Source: Bacteroidota bacterium
Lineage (GTDB): Bacteria; Bacteroidota; Bacteroidia; Bacteroidales; GCA-2711565
NCBI GenBank assembly: GCA_003353955.1
Contig: PIVJ01000013.1
Span: 1 to 46,546, forward strand
DNA: 46,546 nucleotides
Direction of reading: 5' to 3'
Shown here: piece by piece, positions 43,490-46,546 of the stretch
Layout: every line of letters starts with the position of its first letter
Position numbering within the stretch: the first letter of the stretch is position 1
Translations under genes and position numbers: made by a program
Notes under the pieces: model-generated
What the model saw: the letters and a program-made list of their open reading frames with translations, nothing else
Database searches by the model: none
What the model was told of the DNA's origin: nothing

Positions 43490-44266
43490 ATGAAACTATT
43501 TTATCGATCATTTGGAGAAGGACAACCGATTATAATTCTACACGGATTGTTTGGGCTATCTGATAACTGGATAACTTTTGGTAAAAAGCTGGCGCAAAAT
43601 GGATATCAGGTATTTATTCCTGACCAGCGTAATCATGGGCAATCGCCACATAGTCCTCACTTTAATTATTTGTCTTTAACCGATGATATCTATGAATTTA
43701 TTGAAGAACATGATTTGGATGAACCTGTATTATTAGGACATTCTATGGGTGGAAAAGTCAGCGCTCGCTTTGCGTTGGAAAATCCTGAATTGGTAAAAAA
43801 AGTAGTAATCGTCGACATGAGTTTACGTGCTTATCTCAATCGAAAATCCCACACACAAATTATCGATGGAATGAGGCGGGTTAACTTTGAAATGCTTACC
43901 TCACGCAAAGAGGTAGATATGTTATTAACTGAGCGAATTCCTGATTTTCGTATCCGGAAATTCATCATGAAAAATCTATATTGGAAAGATAAAACCTCTC
44001 TTGGATGGCGAATTAATTTTGAAGCGATTTGCGACAATATGGACGAATTATTTGATGGAATTGATACCATCGATCGATTTGATAAGCCTGCCTTATTTAT
44101 TAAGGGTGGATTGTCAGATTATATTTTGGAGGAAGATATTCCCACAATAAAATACAACTTCCCATCTTCAAAAATTATCACCATAGAAAACACCTCACAT
44201 TGGGTTCATGCAGAAGCACCTGCAGTATTTTCAGAGCATGTTTTTAATTTTTTAAATGAAGACTAA
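43490..44266 (+). CDS. Alpha/beta-hydrolase (YbfF-like esterase)
   Basis: A 258-residue alpha/beta-hydrolase with oxyanion-hole HGLFGLSDNW (19-28), nucleophile Ser85 in GHSMGGKVS, an acidic residue in GGLSDYI (~206-212) and His in TSHWVHAEAP (~234-243). The pattern is close to acyl-CoA esterase YbfF, but the substrate is unknown. It runs into interspersed repeat copy 2, seven bases after its stop. Confidence 0.85.
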   Translation: MKLFYRSFGEGQPIIILHGLFGLSDNWITFGKKLAQNGYQVFIPDQRNHGQSPHSPHFNYLSLTDDIYEFIEEHDLDEPVLLGHSMGGKVSARFALENPELVKKVVIVDMSLRAYLNRKSHTQIIDGMRRVNFEMLTSRKEVDMLLTERIPDFRIRKFIMKNLYWKDKTSLGWRINFEAICDNMDELFDGIDTIDRFDKPALFIKGGLSDYILEEDIPTIKYNFPSSKIITIENTSHWVHAEAPAVFSEHVFNFLNED

Positions 44267-44272
44267 TTTGAG

Positions 44273-44395
44273 AAATGAAGCTCCTCGCTGCAAGCGGACG
44301 GGGTATCATGATGGATTCTATTTTATTTCGCCCCAAGGAGCGGAGAATATCACTTCGCTTAATTAATTTTGTTTCAAAAAATCAAAGTCTCACTG
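44273..44395 (+). repeat. Interspersed hairpin repeat, copy 2
   Basis: 123 bases, closely similar to copy 3 and to copy 1 minus its 29-base insert. It fills the gap between the hydrolase stop and the tatC stop, so it may end both transcripts. Confidence 0.9.
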
Positions 44396-44397
44396 GT

Positions 44398-45240
44398 TTA
44401 ACTTTCCATTTCAATTTCCCGCTTTTTATAAACACGGTTAGATATCCGAATACTTAATTCATACAATCCAAATAATGGAATTACAACCAAAATTTGGCTG
44501 AATACATCAGGAGGGGTAATTATGGCGGAAAGGGTGAGCAGAATAACCAGCATATATTTCCGGTTTCTCTTCATAAAAACAGGTGTTATTATTCCAACTT
44601 TTGTCAGGAAATAAACAAAAATAGGTAGCTCAAAAGCCAGTCCTACTGAAAATGTAACTGAGACAACAGTACTAATATAAGAACTCAATGATACATTATT
44701 TTGAACAAAGTCACTCACCTGATAAGTCCCCAAAAAATTTATCGTTAGCGGAACAATTAAAAAATAACTAAAGAGAACTCCAGTTAGAAACAGTATGGAA
44801 CTCACCACAACAGCACCCACTGAATGTCTCCTTTCTTTGCTATGCAAAGCAGGATTTATGAAACTCCATATCTCCCAAACAATGTATGGAAATGCAACAA
44901 TAACTCCTACTACCATTGAAATGTACATATGAGTCATAAACTGGCCTGACATTTTTATATTAATAATCTTTAACGATAAATTATCAATACATAATGATGG
45001 CAAGGATAAAAACTCTGACACTTGACATAGCAAACGATTGGTAATAAAATTTGAATCTTTTGGTGCCAGAATAATTACATCAAAAATGATTACACGGTTT
45101 ATAAAAGCTACAATTGCTAAAATAATTATGGCAATGAAGGAACGGACGATGTGCCAACGTAGTTCTTCAAGATGTTCCCAAAAGGACATTTCTTTTTCCG
45201 TATCTTTTACTTTTATCTTATTGGAGCTAACTTCTGGCAT
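44398..45240 (-). CDS. tatC: Twin-arginine translocase subunit TatC
   Basis: Receptor for folded proteins with twin-arginine signals. The 280-residue membrane protein has MSFWEHLEELRWHIVRSFIA (18-37, the TatC signature), six helices, IVWEIWSFINPALHSKERR (~120-138) in the first cytoplasmic loop region, and a C-terminal segment with ITPPDVFSQILVVIPL (~243-258). The N-terminal 17 residues before MSFWEH are hydrophilic and may be an extension or a misplaced start. tatA/tatB are not in the window. Its stop is two bases from repeat copy 2. Confidence 0.95.
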   Translation of the reverse strand: MPEVSSNKIKVKDTEKEMSFWEHLEELRWHIVRSFIAIIILAIVAFINRVIIFDVIILAPKDSNFITNRLLCQVSEFLSLPSLCIDNLSLKIINIKMSGQFMTHMYISMVVGVIVAFPYIVWEIWSFINPALHSKERRHSVGAVVVSSILFLTGVLFSYFLIVPLTINFLGTYQVSDFVQNNVSLSSYISTVVSVTFSVGLAFELPIFVYFLTKVGIITPVFMKRNRKYMLVILLTLSAIITPPDVFSQILVVIPLFGLYELSIRISNRVYKKREIEMES

Positions 45241-45275
45241 AAAGAGTTTCGAACTTTGTAATGTTGAATGTTATG

Positions 45276-45283
45276 CAAAGATG
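45276..45283 (-). promoter_or_regulatory. Weak -7 promoter box for tatC
   Basis: CATCTTTG on the minus strand, followed by C, is one base off TAnnTTTG; leader about 30 bases. Confidence 0.3.
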
Positions 45284-45365
45284 AAGAAAAATAGTTACAT
45301 GAGCAGTAATGTTGCAGAATAAACGTATAAAAAAAAATCCTCCTCTTTTGGGGAAGATCCGTATC

Positions 45366-45488
45366 AAATGAAGCTCCCCGCTGCAAGCGGACGGGCTATC
45401 ATGGTGGATTCTATTTTATTTCGCCCCAAGGGGCGGAGAATATAACTTCGCCTAATTAATTTTGTTCCACAAAATCAAAGTCTCACTG
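45366..45488 (+). repeat. Interspersed hairpin repeat, copy 3
   Basis: 123 bases, same start (AAATGAAGCTCC) and end (AGTCTCACTG) as the other copies and in the same orientation. It lies between the tatC promoter region and the end of the ECF sigma gene. Confidence 0.9.
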
Positions 45489-45534
45489 ATTAATTTAGGA
45501 ATTCAATATATTAAGAAGTAAAAGAATTGCAAGT

Positions 45535-46051
45535 TTATGCTCTTTTAATAACTCTTAATCGTTGATAACTTTTCAGTTTAGAAGATTTAATAGTATTAAT
45601 AGAAACATTAAGTTCATCAGCAATTTGAGGATTAGCCATTCCACTTAGGCTTAATTCTATTATTATTTTACTTTTTTTAGGAAGGGTTTCAATAGCTTGA
45701 TAAAGTACACGATGGGTTTCCTGTTCAGTCAATATATCTTTAAAAAATGGCTCTGTATCAAACTGCTTTAAACTGTGATAATTATCTTTAATCTTTGCAT
45801 GCTTAACATAATTAAGACATCTATTTCTGGTCAATGTATATAAGTATGCTTTCACATTATCATAAATCTGGAGTGTTTTATTGTTTTCATATACTTTCAG
45901 AAACACATCCTGACAAATCTTCAGCAACTTCTAAATCAATCACATATTTTTGTGCAAAAACAACTAAAGCAGGATAAAAGCTTTCAAAAAATTCATCGAA
46001 AACTAAATCCTCCTTTTTTATAATTGGGATAATTTTATTAGACTTAGCCAT
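45535..46051 (-). pseudogene. ECF sigma factor with frameshift
   Basis: ATG 46051 starts a frame (SNKIIPIIKKEDLVFDEFFE, then FYPALVVFAQKYVIDLEVAED) that fits sigma region 2. At about 45910 the reading frame is lost: the continuation ICQDVFLKVYEN is found in another frame, as if two bases were deleted. From there region 2 (NVKAYLYTLTRNRCLNYVKH) and region 4 (LPKKSKIIIELSLSGMANPQ, then IADELNVSINTIKSSKLK) are intact to the stop at 45535. A 130-codon frame alone starts inside region 2 and would be inactive. No anti-sigma gene follows. A sequencing error is possible. Confidence 0.75.
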
Positions 46052-46084
46052 ATTGTTTTCTCTCCGTATCAGATTGTAGGTCTA

Positions 46085-46092
46085 CAAAAATA
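46085..46092 (-). promoter_or_regulatory. -7 promoter box for the ECF sigma gene
   Basis: TATTTTTG on the minus strand fits TAnnTTTG, with a leader of about 28 bases. Confidence 0.4.
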
Positions 46093-46194
46093 TTATTTAG
46101 TCAAACCCTAAAAAGCCTGATTTTTTGAGAGTGTGACTTTTGAAAAAATATTAGTTTCCAAGAATTTATAATTTGAAATAGGTCAAAAAGAATT

Positions 46195-46224
46195 TGCTCT
46201 TTAATTCTATTGAGCATTTTTTTT
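46195..46224. terminator. Weak hairpin with T run
   Basis: TGCTC (46195-46199) pairs with GAGCA (46212-46216) and is followed by eight T residues on the plus strand. It could also end the leftward short frame that stops at 46228. Confidence 0.35.
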
Positions 46225-46227
46225 AAA

Positions 46228-46392
46228 TTAAACCCGATTCCCGCTAAGATTGTATTTAATTGGTCGCTCAGTAGCTATTATTTCTGGCGAGAATGTAGCA
46301 GTCACCATTATATCGTTCGTATAATCATTCAATTCTTCTTCGGGAAATAGAATAATTCTAGTAGACTCAGGGGTTTTTAATTTAATGTTCAT
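46228..46392 (-). CDS. Possible 54-residue hypothetical protein
   Basis: The minus strand from ATG 46392 encodes 54 residues starting MNIKLKTPESTRIILFPEEE and ending KYNLSGNRV, without signal or membrane segment. I do not recognise it. It is upstream of the ECF sigma gene on the same strand and is followed by a weak hairpin. Composition looks protein-like, but the frame is short and may be chance. Bases 46393-46546 hold only short inverted repeats (TAAGC/GCTTA and AGAGTA/TACTCT, ~46511-46543). Confidence 0.3.
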   Translation of the reverse strand: MNIKLKTPESTRIILFPEEELNDYTNDIMVTATFSPEIIATERPIKYNLSGNRV

Positions 46393-46546
46393 AGCTGAAT
46401 AATGTTTTGATCAATATTAGTTAATTCTAAAAATCGACAAAAGAAGTTCCCTTCTCAAACTAATTTATATTGTTGCTAAATAGAAAACCCCCGAGCCGTT
46501 GACCAAAACGTAAGCTATGCTTATAAGAGAGTATCTCTACTCTGGT

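Noticed and set aside
44275-44457. Small protein encoded in the interspersed repeat
   Set aside because: The frame exists because the repeat lacks stops in one frame; it is not kept open in the same way in the other copies and runs antisense into tatC.
46495-46546. tRNA gene at the right end
   Set aside because: Short inverted repeats are present but no T-arm consensus, anticodon arm or acceptor pairing can be assembled.

Overview
The window is AT-rich chromosomal DNA from a member of the Bacteroidota, probably a Bacteroidales/Marinilabiliales-like lineage rather than a Flavobacterium. Four things support this. Many genes are preceded by the phylum-specific -7 promoter box TAnnTTTG. A secreted peptidase ends in a type IX secretion sorting domain. 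Several families are typical of the phylum (IPExxxVDY-type protein, TonB receptor with a carboxypeptidase-regulatory-like domain, RprX/RprY-like two-component systems). Gene orders such as coaX-OMP-TPR-lptC-CorC/GldE-ppiD and acpP-fabF-rnc are common in the phylum. All statements come from reading the sequence and from memory of protein families; no database search was run.

Region 1 (1-8005): a possible small RNA, tRNA-Phe, then a rightward envelope-biogenesis run: coaX, an outer-membrane protein, a TPR protein, lptC, a CorC/GldE-like membrane protein and a PpiD-like periplasmic foldase. Region 2 (8054-16593): leftward rodA-mrdA (cell elongation), a solo LuxE/PaaK-like acyltransferase, rsmI, an unknown protein, tdk, a cyclophilin and pheS.

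Region 3 (16616-25236): an 8.6-kb accessory insert flanked by a perfect 40-bp direct repeat made of the last codons and downstream bases of pheS. A diverged, promoterless copy of the last ~55 codons of pheS lies at its right end, which points to integration at the 3' end of pheS. Inside are a dead IS200/IS605 transposase, an EreA/ChaN-like lipoprotein, a T9SS-secreted M1 peptidase, an IS transposase fragment, a large TonB-dependent receptor and an unknown conserved protein. No integrase is present.

Region 4 (25277-31391): core genes again: an unknown secreted protein, an IPExxxVDY-like protein, rnc-fabF-acpP (lipid synthesis), purN, a nitroreductase and pgi.

Region 5 (31613-39891) is the most interesting part. 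Two paralogous RprX/RprY-like histidine kinase-response regulator pairs face each other and enclose a beta-lactamase-fold serine hydrolase, a DUF302 protein, a PspC protein and a LiaF-like protein. Both kinase promoters carry tandem TGTTAA boxes at 10-11 bp spacing, as OmpR/PhoB-family regulators use. One four-box array lies between divergent promoters for a kinase with periplasmic cysteines and a small secreted Cys/Lys protein. The same spaced pair occurs upstream of the serine hydrolase. Together this looks like a self-contained envelope-stress regulon.

Region 6 (39892-46546): OsmC, an FlK-like thioesterase, a divergent peptide deformylase with dtd, pdxJ, a truncated queuosine-precursor transporter, an alpha/beta hydrolase, tatC and a frameshifted ECF sigma factor. 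Three copies of a hairpin-rich 123-152 bp repeat are scattered among them. No rRNA, CRISPR array or complete mobile element was found.
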